Source: JAFGOG01 sp034429215
Lineage (GTDB): Bacteria; Chloroflexota; Anaerolineae; JAAYZQ01
Length of the DNA stretch: 64,000 bases
Direction: 5' to 3'
NCBI GenBank assembly: GCA_034429215.1
Contig: DAOUGI010000126.1
Span: 1-64,000, forward strand
The notes beneath the pieces were generated by a model. It searched no databases. It saw nothing but the letters and a program-made list of their open reading frames with translations, and was not told where the DNA came from. The translations under genes were made by a program, and so were the position numbers. Of the stretch, positions 6,565-14,365 are shown piece after piece (position 1 is the first letter of the stretch; every line of letters starts with the position of its first letter).

Positions 6565-8007
6565 TTACAGATATGGCTTGATGCGCCGCGCCGCCTTCCG
6601 ACACGCATCGCCCAAGAAGGCGATGTCGGCCTCGGTGTGCGCCGTCGATATCCCGGCGTGACTGTGGAGCATAAAGACATCCTCGACGAGCACGGCCAGG
6701 TCGAGCACGGTGTGGCATAGCGGAATGTCGCAGCGGGCTGGATCGAAACAGTCAGACGGACTGACGAGCGGCCGGTCGGGATCGAATGGAAAGTGAAGCA
6801 TGAGCATCGAGCTGCCGGTGGGGAGTAGAGCATCGCCGTTGGGCAGCACACCGCCCTCACCGGTGACGTGGACATAGATCCCCTCGGCGGCAAAGGCATC
6901 GCGGATGGTCCCACGCGCCAGCTCGCCCAACACGCCCAGGCGTGGATAGATTTCGGCTTCGTGGTCGGCCAGGTAGGTCATCATCGTCCGGGCGGCCAGC
7001 ATCGACGCCGGGTGGGCCGAATAGGTGCCACCCGAGAACTTGACCCGTGCGGCCTTGTTGGCTCGCGATCCGCCCTCGGAAACGCCGGCCAGCTCCATGA
7101 TCTCGGCCCGGCCGGCCACCGCCGCCACGGGCATGCCGCCGCCGATGATCTTGCCAAAGGTGGTCAGGTCAGGCTGGATGCCGTACAGAGCGCCCATGTT
7201 GCCCGCCCGGAACCGGAACCCGGCGATCACTTCATCCAGAATCAGGACTATGCCGTATTGCTCGGTCAGCTCGCGCGCGGTCCGCACAAACTCGGCCGAG
7301 GCCGGCATATAGCCGCCGACACCGATGAACGGCTCCATGATAAAGCAGGCCATACGATCACCGTGGGCGCGGAACAGGTCGCGCAGTCGGTCGGGATCGT
7401 TGAAAGGGGTCACGAGCACCTGGTCGGTTACCGCCGCCGGCACGCCGTTGCTCTCCACGGCCTGGTAGCCGTTGCCAACGCCGCCGTGATAGTCGATGCC
7501 TTTCAGGGCCCACGGCTGGCTGCCGTGCCAGCCGCCGCCGACCTTGAGCACCAGTTCGCGCCCGGTAAAGGCGCGTCCGAGCATGATGGCATACATGGTG
7601 GCCAGGGCACCGCTGGTAGTGAATCGCACCCGCTCGGAGCCGGTCTGCCGGCAGAGAATGCGGGCGGTGTCGACCTGGATCCGGTCGGTAAAGCCGGTCT
7701 GGAGGCCAAAACCACCGGCCATCGCCTCGGCAACCGGCATTGTGATTTCCGGCGGGTTGTGGCCCAGGATGTTGGCCATGTGTCCCTGCCACAGGTCCAT
7801 GATCCGGTGGCCGTCCTCGTCGGTTAGCCACGCTCCGTGGGCGGCGGCGATGCGCGGCGGAAATGGCTTGATCAGGCGCAGGGCGTGGCTGCCGCCGTCG
7901 ACCAGGTAGTTGAGCGCCTCATCCTGGATCGCCTTGGACCGCGGCGAGCGCCGGGCATAGATCCCGGCCAGCTCGGCCACGAGCGGAGTATAGTCGCGTG
8001 ATTTCAT
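6565..8007 (-). CDS. Class III aminotransferase, glutamate-1-semialdehyde aminomutase-like
   Basis: A 480-residue PLP-dependent enzyme of aminotransferase class III. LILDEVIAGFR around residue 255-265 holds the Asp that binds the pyridine nitrogen, and TFGKIIGGGMPVAAVAGR holds the Schiff-base lysine (K286). The overall spacing resembles HemL and its many paralogues, including amino-acid aminomutases and transaminases. No other heme genes are nearby, so a hemL role is not supported. The N-terminus (about 45 residues before the fold starts) is longer than in HemL. The gene is transcribed alone from the promoter at 8077-8104. Confidence 0.8.
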   Translation of the reverse strand: MKSRDYTPLVAELAGIYARRSPRSKAIQDEALNYLVDGGSHALRLIKPFPPRIAAAHGAWLTDEDGHRIMDLWQGHMANILGHNPPEITMPVAEAMAGGFGLQTGFTDRIQVDTARILCRQTGSERVRFTTSGALATMYAIMLGRAFTGRELVLKVGGGWHGSQPWALKGIDYHGGVGNGYQAVESNGVPAAVTDQVLVTPFNDPDRLRDLFRAHGDRMACFIMEPFIGVGGYMPASAEFVRTARELTEQYGIVLILDEVIAGFRFRAGNMGALYGIQPDLTTFGKIIGGGMPVAAVAGRAEIMELAGVSEGGSRANKAARVKFSGGTYSAHPASMLAARTMMTYLADHEAEIYPRLGVLGELARGTIRDAFAAEGIYVHVTGEGGVLPNGDALLPTGSSMLMLHFPFDPDRPLVSPSDCFDPARCDIPLCHTVLDLAVLVEDVFMLHSHAGISTAHTEADIAFLGDACRKAARRIKPYL

Positions 8008-8031
8008 TGTTTCTTCCTATTTCAGAATTCA

Positions 8032-8063
8032 GACCCGACAGGTCATCCTGAACCCGTCAGGTC
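8032..8063. repeat. Imperfect palindrome in the aminotransferase leader
   Basis: GACCCGACAGGT (8032-8043) and ACCCGTCAGGTC (8052-8063) pair at 10 of 12 positions around an 8-nt loop. It lies between the promoter and the start codon of the aminotransferase and could be a leader hairpin or a dispersed palindromic repeat. Confidence 0.45.
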
Positions 8064-8076
8064 TTGGCAGGGGGTG

Positions 8077-8104
8077 ATTGTAGCGCATTTCGGGGAATTG
8101 TCAA
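8077..8104 (-). promoter_or_regulatory. Promoter of the class III aminotransferase
   Basis: Minus strand TTGACA (8104..8099), 16-bp spacer, TACAAT (8082..8077), about 70 bp before the ATG. Confidence 0.65.
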
Positions 8105-8147
8105 AACCCGGCAGGCCGCATTATTGCCGACCCAATGTGCGGCGGGC

Positions 8148-8176
8148 TTTACAAATTCGCGAATGGCTGATATGAT
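8148..8176 (+). promoter_or_regulatory. Promoter of the GNAT/racemase pair
   Basis: TTTACA (8148-8153), 17-bp spacer, TATGAT (8171-8176). The leader to the ATG at 8244 is about 60 nt. Confidence 0.6.
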
Positions 8177-8243
8177 CGCACCGGTTCGATCTTGGCAAAC
8201 TGAATTTTATTTTTTGTGGTAGATACTTGACGCGGACAGCTCG

Positions 8244-9506
8244 ATGAACATGAGCAGCATGACAACAGAATTGATGGTTACCCTACTGGAAAAGGGCAGT
8301 GACTCCTGGAATGCCGACATAGATTGCCTGCGCAAGCTCTTGGGCTCTCCCAATAATCCTTACTTGTTTCCTCCTCACTATCTCAAAGCTACTTTTCCTA
8401 ATAGCGGAGGACAAGTCGCTGTGTTCAAACAGGACCAATCGGTCGTGGGTGTAGGCTTTCTTTTTCCTCGAAGCCTCCGGGCTGACGCCCGCGTTTTCAC
8501 CCTCAGGTTCCACCGAGCCGGTCAGGATCTAGTAATAGATCCGCAACGATTGACTGCCCAAATCGAGCAACTGCTCGGCTCAGGCAGGGTAGTGTACTAT
8601 GACCCGACGGCCCGACAGCAATATGACCAGACCTCTTGGCAGATCGATGCCATAGAGGTTGGTCGGCCTGATGAAAAGGAAGCTTGGGAGATACGCAATC
8701 TACAGCAGGAGATATGGGGCAGTGACGAGGATTTTCTGTACCCTGCCGACATTCACTCAAGAGGTTTCTGCATGGGTTCCTCGCTGGTGGCCAGGTCAGC
8801 CGGGAAGCCCATAGGGTTTCTATTCGGGCTCAACAAATTCAGCGGTTCTGAAGTCCCCGATACTTGGCACCAAAGGTACAGAGGCGATTTCCGCTTGGAA
8901 TCGCAGCTGCTGGGTGTGCTTCCCGCGCATCGCCACAGTGGAATCGGAGAGATCCTCAAGAGAGCCCAAGCGGAGTTGGCGCGTAAAGAAGGTGTACATA
9001 TTGTGAACTGGACTGTCGATCCTTTGCAGTTTGGGAACGCCATACTGAATTTCGCCAAACTGAAAGCGGTCGCATTCGATTTCTATCCGAATTATTACCA
9101 ATTCAGGAATAGAGCAAATCAGGTCACTGCCTCGAGGCTTGGCATTACCTGGCTGGTCGATTCTGAGCGCGTAAAACTGGGTTTGTCGAATTCTTCAGAT
9201 GTGCCCATCCTCAACTTGGGCGCTGATGCAGGGATTCAAAGGGTCAATGATGCGTGGACCACCCTGGACCTTGACAACAATAGCCATACAATCGCCATAG
9301 AAGTGCCATCCGACTGGACAGATCTGCAAGGCCGGGATGTGCAACAAGCACAAAAGTGGCGAGAGACCACCGACAGGCTTTTCCATCGTTATCTTGGCTG
9401 CGAAGAAGGCAAGTACATGATTACCATGGTTGCACAGGACAGGGCTAAAAGGTTTCTCATCGCCGAACGCATAGATCCGGCTTTGCTCCGGCGATTGGCC
9501 AGGTAG
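8244..9506 (+). CDS. GNAT-superfamily acyltransferase (COG3375-like)
   Basis: A 420-residue protein with a GNAT core in its middle: SQLLGVLPAHRHSGIGEILK contains the acyl-CoA binding loop (R-x-S-G-I-G), preceded by the strand GKPIGFLFGLNKFSG. The first 130 and last 130 residues are not recognised. Size and layout resemble COG3375 predicted acetyltransferases, which are found next to N-acylamino-acid racemase genes; the racemase-like gene here begins 50 bp downstream. In Geobacillus a GNAT enzyme of such a cluster succinylates D-amino acids, and a similar role here is inference. Base composition is visibly less GC-rich than the neighbours, suggesting acquisition. Confidence 0.7.
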   Translation: MNMSSMTTELMVTLLEKGSDSWNADIDCLRKLLGSPNNPYLFPPHYLKATFPNSGGQVAVFKQDQSVVGVGFLFPRSLRADARVFTLRFHRAGQDLVIDPQRLTAQIEQLLGSGRVVYYDPTARQQYDQTSWQIDAIEVGRPDEKEAWEIRNLQQEIWGSDEDFLYPADIHSRGFCMGSSLVARSAGKPIGFLFGLNKFSGSEVPDTWHQRYRGDFRLESQLLGVLPAHRHSGIGEILKRAQAELARKEGVHIVNWTVDPLQFGNAILNFAKLKAVAFDFYPNYYQFRNRANQVTASRLGITWLVDSERVKLGLSNSSDVPILNLGADAGIQRVNDAWTTLDLDNNSHTIAIEVPSDWTDLQGRDVQQAQKWRETTDRLFHRYLGCEEGKYMITMVAQDRAKRFLIAERIDPALLRRLAR

Positions 9507-9556
9507 AGCTCGAAAGCAGCGATGAAAAAAGATCAGCACGGGAGGGGGATCGACCC

Positions 9557-10705
9557 ATGCAACCGAACGAGCAAGGCAAAGCCAAGGGTAGGAATCAGCT
9601 CAAGATCGACCGGGTGGATCTGGCTCTGGTCCGGCTGCCGCTAATTCGCCCGTTTGTGACGAGCTCCAGCCGCAAAGAACACCTGGATCATATACTGGTC
9701 AAGGTGTTTGCCAGCGGATTGGTGGGATGGGGCGAGTGCGCCAGCCCTTCAGGCCCATACTACTGCGAAGAAACGGTGGAAACCTGTTGGCACATGCTGC
9801 GAGATTACCTGGTCCCTTCGGTCCTGGGTCGCCAGTGGAATCGCGTTGACGAGCTGACGGCTTGCTACCAGAGTATCAAGCGCAACAACTTTAGCAAAGC
9901 CGGATTGGAAATGGCCTGCTGGGATCTTTTGGCCCAAAGTGAGGGGCAACCGCTGCACCTGCTGTTGGGCGGCGCCCGGCAGGAGATCCTTTCGGGCGTC
10001 AGCTTGGGCATCGAAAGCGACACGCGTCACCTGATCGAGCTGATCGGCCAGTTCCTTGGCGAAGGTTATCGCCGTACCAAACTCAAGATAGCGCCGGGCA
10101 GAGATGTAGGAGTGATTAGCGTGGTTCGGGACCGGTATCCGGATATACCCCTCATGGCAGATGCCAATTCGGCTTATAGCTTGTCCGATCTTGCGCTTCT
10201 CCGAAAGCTTGACGCCTTCGGGCTGATGATGATCGAGCAGCCGCTGGCATATGACGATATCATTGACCATGCCAAGGTCCAAAAGGAGGTTGCCACCCCG
10301 ATTTGCCTGGACGAGAGCATCCACTCGAGCGAGGATGCACGCAAAGCACTGGAGATGGGGAGCTGCCGCATTATTAACATCAAAGTTAGCCGCCTGGGTG
10401 GACTGCTGGAAGCCAAGCGCGTTCACGACTTGTGTTACGCTCGGGGCGTTCCAGTGTGGTGTGGCGGGATGCATGAATTTGGCATTGGCCGCGCGGCCAA
10501 TGTAGCCATATCGAGCTTGCCCGGCTTTACTATTCCCGGTGATGTATCTGGATCTGACAAGTATTACACCGAGGATGTCGTCGAGCCGCCGATTCGCGCT
10601 ATTCAAGGCGCTATCGCCGTACCGCAGGGCCCGGGCCTCGGGTACGCGCCTAATGAAGAGTTTATCAGTTACCATACCACGAGAAGGTTGTCGATAACTA
10701 GCTGA
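9557..10705 (+). CDS. N-succinylamino-acid racemase / o-succinylbenzoate synthase-like enzyme (enolase superfamily)
   Basis: A 382-residue member of the muconate-lactonizing subgroup. Catalytic positions are all present: KLK (K175, K177), DANSAY (D202), EQPL (E227), LDES (D252) and NIKVSRLGG (K276); the spacings of 25, 25, 25 and 24 residues match NSAR/OSBS enzymes. GGMHEFGIGRAANVA is the family C-terminal signature. OSBS activity belongs to menaquinone synthesis and NSAR activity to N-acylamino-acid racemisation; the family is often promiscuous. No other men genes are visible, and the upstream GNAT gene favours the racemase role. GGAGGGGG precedes the ATG. Confidence 0.85.
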   Translation: MQPNEQGKAKGRNQLKIDRVDLALVRLPLIRPFVTSSSRKEHLDHILVKVFASGLVGWGECASPSGPYYCEETVETCWHMLRDYLVPSVLGRQWNRVDELTACYQSIKRNNFSKAGLEMACWDLLAQSEGQPLHLLLGGARQEILSGVSLGIESDTRHLIELIGQFLGEGYRRTKLKIAPGRDVGVISVVRDRYPDIPLMADANSAYSLSDLALLRKLDAFGLMMIEQPLAYDDIIDHAKVQKEVATPICLDESIHSSEDARKALEMGSCRIINIKVSRLGGLLEAKRVHDLCYARGVPVWCGGMHEFGIGRAANVAISSLPGFTIPGDVSGSDKYYTEDVVEPPIRAIQGAIAVPQGPGLGYAPNEEFISYHTTRRLSITS

Positions 10706-10768
10706 AAGATCCTGTCGAGGCTGCGAACCCGATTGTTCTGCGGCCAAACTAGATCCGCACATGCCCCC

Positions 10769-10797
10769 TTGACTTGCGCCCCATTCCCGCTTATAAT
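10769..10797 (+). promoter_or_regulatory. Promoter of the C45 hydrolase gene
   Basis: TTGACT (10769-10774), 17-bp spacer, TATAAT (10792-10797). The predicted start near 10804 gives a 20-nt leader containing GGGAGGAAAG. Confidence 0.85.
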
Positions 10798-10824
10798 GGA
10801 TCGAGTCCTGGGAGGAAAGAGTCT

Positions 10825-11856
10825 ATGGACCACGTCGATCTGCACGGCAGCTACACAGAGATGGGGCGGCAGCAGGGGTTGCTCCTGCGCGAGGTGGGTT
10901 TTGGCCTGCCGCCGCCCGATCCAAAGATGCTGCACTTTGCCCGTCAGTGCGAAGAACTGGTCGCCCGCCACGCACCCGAGCTATTGGAAGAGATGCACGC
11001 GGTGGCCGAGGCAGCCGGCGTCGATTACGACGCCTTTATGACGCTGACCCTCACGGTTCCCTTTGACCAGGACGATGTGCCGGACCTGTGCCGGATGTCT
11101 CTGCCGGCCTGCACGGTGCTGGCTGTGATGCCTGAGCGGACCGTCGACGGGCGGATGATCGTGGGCCGCAACTTTGACTTTTTCCACGATGTATCAGAGG
11201 AATCGGCGACGATCTATCGGACCTACCCCGTAGAGGCGCACGGCCGTGCGCCCCTACATGCCAGCGCCGGGGTGTGCGACATCTGGGTGGGGAGGGAGGA
11301 TGGGCTCAACGACGCCGGGCTGTTCGCCGGGGTTGCCAGTATCTTTATGCCTGGTCTGCAGCCAGGTCTCACTTTCTGGCTGATCACCCGGCTGGTGCTC
11401 GACCGCTGCGCGACGGTGGACGAGGGGGTGGAGCTGATCCGCAGCCTGCCCCACGCCGCCAGCTGGACCTATCTGCTGGCAGATCGGAACCAGGCTGCCG
11501 TCATCGAGCCTGGTCTCGACGCCGTTGAGGTTCGCTACCCCGAGGATGGCATGCTGATCATGACCAACCACCCCCTCTGCCCGCGCTGGGTGGGCAAGGC
11601 CGCTTTCATCCCGCCCGACTCACACCCGCGCTACGACCGGCTGCGCGCGCTTTTGGGGAGCAAGACGCCGGTTGACCTGGAGATGGTCAAGACGGCGCTG
11701 CGCGATCACGAGGGGTTGGTCTGCTCACACGGTGCCCACTTTCCCAACCGCAAATTTGGCACGCTGTGGTCGGTGGTCGGCAAGCCCGGCGACCGCTCAA
11801 TCGACGTGGCCGCCGGCTATCCATGCCAGAACCGGTACGAGAGCGTAGCTTTTTAG
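10825..11856 (+). CDS. C45-family Ntn-hydrolase (acyl-CoA:6-aminopenicillanate acyltransferase-like)
   Basis: A 343-residue protein of the C45/isopenicillin N acyltransferase-like group, which cleave or form amide bonds after autoproteolysis that exposes an N-terminal cysteine. The probable nucleophile is C96 in LPACTVLAV, followed by the MIVGRNFDF motif and GLNDAGLFAGV, then a conserved TNHP near the C-terminus. The ATG at 10825 is supported by GGGAGGAAAG and by the promoter just upstream. It follows the acyltransferase/racemase pair but has its own promoter. It might deacylate N-acylamino acids from that route; this is a proposal from context only. Confidence 0.75.
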   Translation: MDHVDLHGSYTEMGRQQGLLLREVGFGLPPPDPKMLHFARQCEELVARHAPELLEEMHAVAEAAGVDYDAFMTLTLTVPFDQDDVPDLCRMSLPACTVLAVMPERTVDGRMIVGRNFDFFHDVSEESATIYRTYPVEAHGRAPLHASAGVCDIWVGREDGLNDAGLFAGVASIFMPGLQPGLTFWLITRLVLDRCATVDEGVELIRSLPHAASWTYLLADRNQAAVIEPGLDAVEVRYPEDGMLIMTNHPLCPRWVGKAAFIPPDSHPRYDRLRALLGSKTPVDLEMVKTALRDHEGLVCSHGAHFPNRKFGTLWSVVGKPGDRSIDVAAGYPCQNRYESVAF

Positions 11857-11886
11857 GGGATCCGTGGGGAATGCAGGTTTAGGCAA

Positions 11887-12852
11887 ATGGATGCGGAGAG
11901 TAAGTCCGAGGCCGGTCCCCTGACACCTGATTCCGAGGGTAGGAATCGCTTATCCTTCGCAGACATGGAGATAGAACTGGAGAAACTGGAAAAGAGAGAA
12001 CACGCCCGGCGCCGCCTGCTGGGACCTGCGCTGGGAGCTGCACTGGGGTTGGCCTTTGGGCTGGCGTCGCAGTATGGCAACGATCTATTGGCGCCCGGCA
12101 TCCCCTTATACCATCCTCCCTTTGGGGCAATCGGCAACTTGATACTGTGCGTCGTCGTCGGCGCGGCGCTGGGGCTGGTGACCGCCTGGCCGAAACATGC
12201 CCTCATCGGGGCTCTTGCCGGCTGTGTTGCCGGCGCCCTGCTAGCCGTAACCGCGATCATGCTGGTCGAGCAGGATAGTCTGGATACCAGCCAAGCCACT
12301 GTGACCCTGTTCACCTTCCTGCCGATTGCCGCCGTTTTGGCCCTGCCGATCGGCATCGTACGCTGGGTGTTGAGCAAGGAGGAGCAGATCCGGCGAGAGG
12401 CCGCTCTTGGCGATCCTTTTGCCAAAAGGCGGGGGGCATCTGCGTGGCGCATTCTCAGGCCGCTGCTGCTGGTGGTGATCGCCGCAGCGTGGGGCATGCT
12501 CTTTGTCTATCCCGAGCGCGCCCGGGTTGTGCTGCCCCGGATGAACGCCATCGTCCAGGCCGGACTGAACGCCGCCGACCGCGCGTCCCTGCCGGCCGAG
12601 TTTCAGGCGATCGACGGCTGGACCGGGGCCGCAGGCAAAGTCCTGCCCGGCTACCCGCAGCAGGCCAAGGGCAGCTACACGCTCGACTTTCAGGAGGGTA
12701 AGCTGGGCCGCTTTGGCATCCCTCGCCCGGCAGAGAATGAGGAAGAGCAGTCGGCAGTCATCGCCCGCTTTGACAACGGCTGGGCCTTTGTCTGTCTGTT
12801 TATCACGGCCGACGCCGAGCCGCGGTGCGGGCCATTATACGTGCAACCATAA
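11887..12852 (+). CDS. Membrane protein of unknown function
   Basis: A 321-residue protein with a charged cytoplasmic N-terminus (about 42 residues) and then four or five hydrophobic segments (LLGPALGAALGLAFGLA; LILCVVVGAALGLV; LIGALAGCVAGALLAV; LFTFLPIAAVLALPIG; LLLVVIAAAWGMLF). A C-terminal soluble domain of about 110 residues begins after the last segment and contains WTGAAGKVLPGYPQ. No family is recognised. It starts 30 bp after the C45 gene and is followed by the mutarotase-like gene, so all three may be cotranscribed. Confidence 0.6.
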   Translation: MDAESKSEAGPLTPDSEGRNRLSFADMEIELEKLEKREHARRRLLGPALGAALGLAFGLASQYGNDLLAPGIPLYHPPFGAIGNLILCVVVGAALGLVTAWPKHALIGALAGCVAGALLAVTAIMLVEQDSLDTSQATVTLFTFLPIAAVLALPIGIVRWVLSKEEQIRREAALGDPFAKRRGASAWRILRPLLLVVIAAAWGMLFVYPERARVVLPRMNAIVQAGLNAADRASLPAEFQAIDGWTGAAGKVLPGYPQQAKGSYTLDFQEGKLGRFGIPRPAENEEEQSAVIARFDNGWAFVCLFITADAEPRCGPLYVQP

Positions 12853-12886
12853 ACCCCCTTCTTGGGGATGAGTTACAGAGGAGATT

Positions 12887-13744
12887 ATGACAACCACCTT
12901 CGCCGCATTCAACGACATCCCATGCGCCTGGCTGACCAACGGCCGGGTCCGGCTGGCGGTCAGCACCAACCGCGGGCCGCGCGTCCTGTTTTGGGGCTGG
13001 GAGGGCGGCCCCAACCTGTTCGCCGAGCTGCTCGATTTTGCCGTTGACAGCCCCGGCGGCCCCTTTCACTTCCTGGGCGGGCACCGGCTGTGGCACGGTC
13101 CCGAAACGCTGGCCGACACCTACTGGCCTGACGACGAGCCGGTGCAGGTACGCACCATCCAGCAGGGCGCGGTGTTCACCCCGCCGCCCGACGGGATGGG
13201 CATCGTCAAAGAGATCGAGTTCGGCTTGGCTACCGACAGGCCGGAGGTGACGGTCACCCACCGGCTGCACAATGCCGGCAGCACGCCCACCGGCCGGCGG
13301 GGCGCTTGGGCACTGTCGATGTGCCGGCTGGGCGGCGTCGTCCTCCTGCCCCAGCCCCACGGCCCTGTCGACCCGGCCGGACTGCTGCCCAATCGCCGCC
13401 TGGTTTTCTGGCCCTATGCCGATCTGACCGACCCGCGCTTGATCCTGGGCAAATTGATCCGCATCGAGGCACAGCCCGCGCCGGCCTTCAAGATCGGCTA
13501 TTTCAACCGGGACGGGTGGCTGGCCTACTGGCTGGACGGCACCCTCTTTACCAAGAGCTTTCAAACGCTGCCAAAGGCTTCTTACCCCGATCTGGGCTGC
13601 AACTCCGAGTGTTACCTCAACGATCGCTTTGTCGAGGTCGAAACGCTTGGCCCGCTGGTCCGGCTCAAGCCGGGTGAAACCGCCACCCATGTCGAAACAT
13701 GGCGGCTGGAAGCCAACGTGCCGCGGCCCGGCGGCGATCTATAG
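12887..13744 (+). CDS. Mutarotase-fold-like protein (DUF4380-type)
   Basis: A 285-residue cytoplasmic protein preceded by GAGGAGATT. The N-terminal TNGRVRLAVSTNRGPRVLFWG, the HFLGGHRLWHGPE stretch and the later EIEFGL..VTVTHRLHNAG pattern resemble galactose-mutarotase-like beta-sandwich proteins annotated as DUF4380. No catalytic His/Glu pair can be assigned with confidence. The gene lies between a membrane protein and a regulator, with no sugar genes nearby, so the substrate is unknown. Confidence 0.5.
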   Translation: MTTTFAAFNDIPCAWLTNGRVRLAVSTNRGPRVLFWGWEGGPNLFAELLDFAVDSPGGPFHFLGGHRLWHGPETLADTYWPDDEPVQVRTIQQGAVFTPPPDGMGIVKEIEFGLATDRPEVTVTHRLHNAGSTPTGRRGAWALSMCRLGGVVLLPQPHGPVDPAGLLPNRRLVFWPYADLTDPRLILGKLIRIEAQPAPAFKIGYFNRDGWLAYWLDGTLFTKSFQTLPKASYPDLGCNSECYLNDRFVEVETLGPLVRLKPGETATHVETWRLEANVPRPGGDL

Positions 13745-13787
13745 GGACCAATGCCGACGCCCTTGCTCGATTCGACACCCTGACTAG

Positions 13788-13877
13788 GCTACCCTGCGAC
13801 GCGAGACGATCGACAGTCGGTCGACGGCGCGCGACCACGAGATCTACCTGCGGGCGATCGAGCAGCTCTATCGTTGA
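13788..13877 (+). pseudogene. Possible C-terminal remnant of a lost gene
   Basis: An open stretch with no start reads ATLRRETIDSRSTARDHEIY and then LRAIEQLYR before a TGA. Its amphipathic, charged composition looks like a genuine protein tail, but it is preceded by an in-frame TAG at 13785-13787. It may be a decayed gene end or chance; nothing else is seen in the gap 13745-13962 apart from the promoter. Confidence 0.2.
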
Positions 13878-13915
13878 GATCCTTCTGGAATCCTAGAGGC
13901 CCTGGCGTTTCGCGC

Positions 13916-13944
13916 TTCACAAAATGGACAATTGGGTGTATAAT
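13916..13944 (+). promoter_or_regulatory. Promoter of the XRE regulator
   Basis: TTCACA (13916-13921), 17-bp spacer, TATAAT (13939-13944). It is placed about 20 bp before the ATG at 13963. Confidence 0.7.
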
Positions 13945-13962
13945 GGGCATCGGGAGGGAAAG

Positions 13963-14343
13963 ATGGACAAATCATGCGAGGTGGGCAGGCGGCTGCGGCG
14001 GCTGCGCGAGATCAAAGGCTGGGAGACAAACCGCCTGGCCCGCGAGGCGGGCCTGAGCCAGAGCTACATCTACAAGCTGGAGCACGACGACCGGCCCAAC
14101 GTGGCCGGGGTGGTGCTGAGTCGGCTGGCGACGGTGCTGGACACGACGACCGATTATCTGATAGGCCGGACGAACGACCCGAATCCGCCGCCGACCCTCG
14201 GCTATGAGATGGAGGTGGCACAGGCGATGCGGCTGCGGCGGCTTGGCCAGCGGCTGGGCAATCTGCCGGCCGGACGGCAGCAGCAGTTCATGGACCTGGC
14301 CGAGATGCTGGTCGATCTGGTGGAAGAAGCGGAGGGCGAGTGA
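13963..14343 (+). CDS. XRE-family helix-turn-helix transcriptional regulator
   Basis: A 126-residue DNA-binding protein. Residues 7-65 form a Cro/C1-type HTH: VGRRLRRLREIKGWETNRLA, then AREAGLSQSYIYKLEHDDRP and LSRLATVLDTTTDYLIGRT. The C-terminal half is a charged helix (MRLRRLGQRLGNLP..) that could mediate dimerisation. The ATG at 13963 is chosen because GGGAGGGAAAG sits directly upstream and the start follows the promoter; an earlier ATG at 13924 lies inside the promoter. It is 22 bp upstream of the MFS gene, which it may control. Confidence 0.88.
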   Translation: MDKSCEVGRRLRRLREIKGWETNRLAREAGLSQSYIYKLEHDDRPNVAGVVLSRLATVLDTTTDYLIGRTNDPNPPPTLGYEMEVAQAMRLRRLGQRLGNLPAGRQQQFMDLAEMLVDLVEEAEGE

Positions 14344-14365
14344 TTTTGGCTCGTAGAGGGTTGGC

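Noticed and set aside
6565..8007. Calling the class III aminotransferase hemL
   Set aside because: No other tetrapyrrole gene is nearby, and the family has many paralogues with other substrates.
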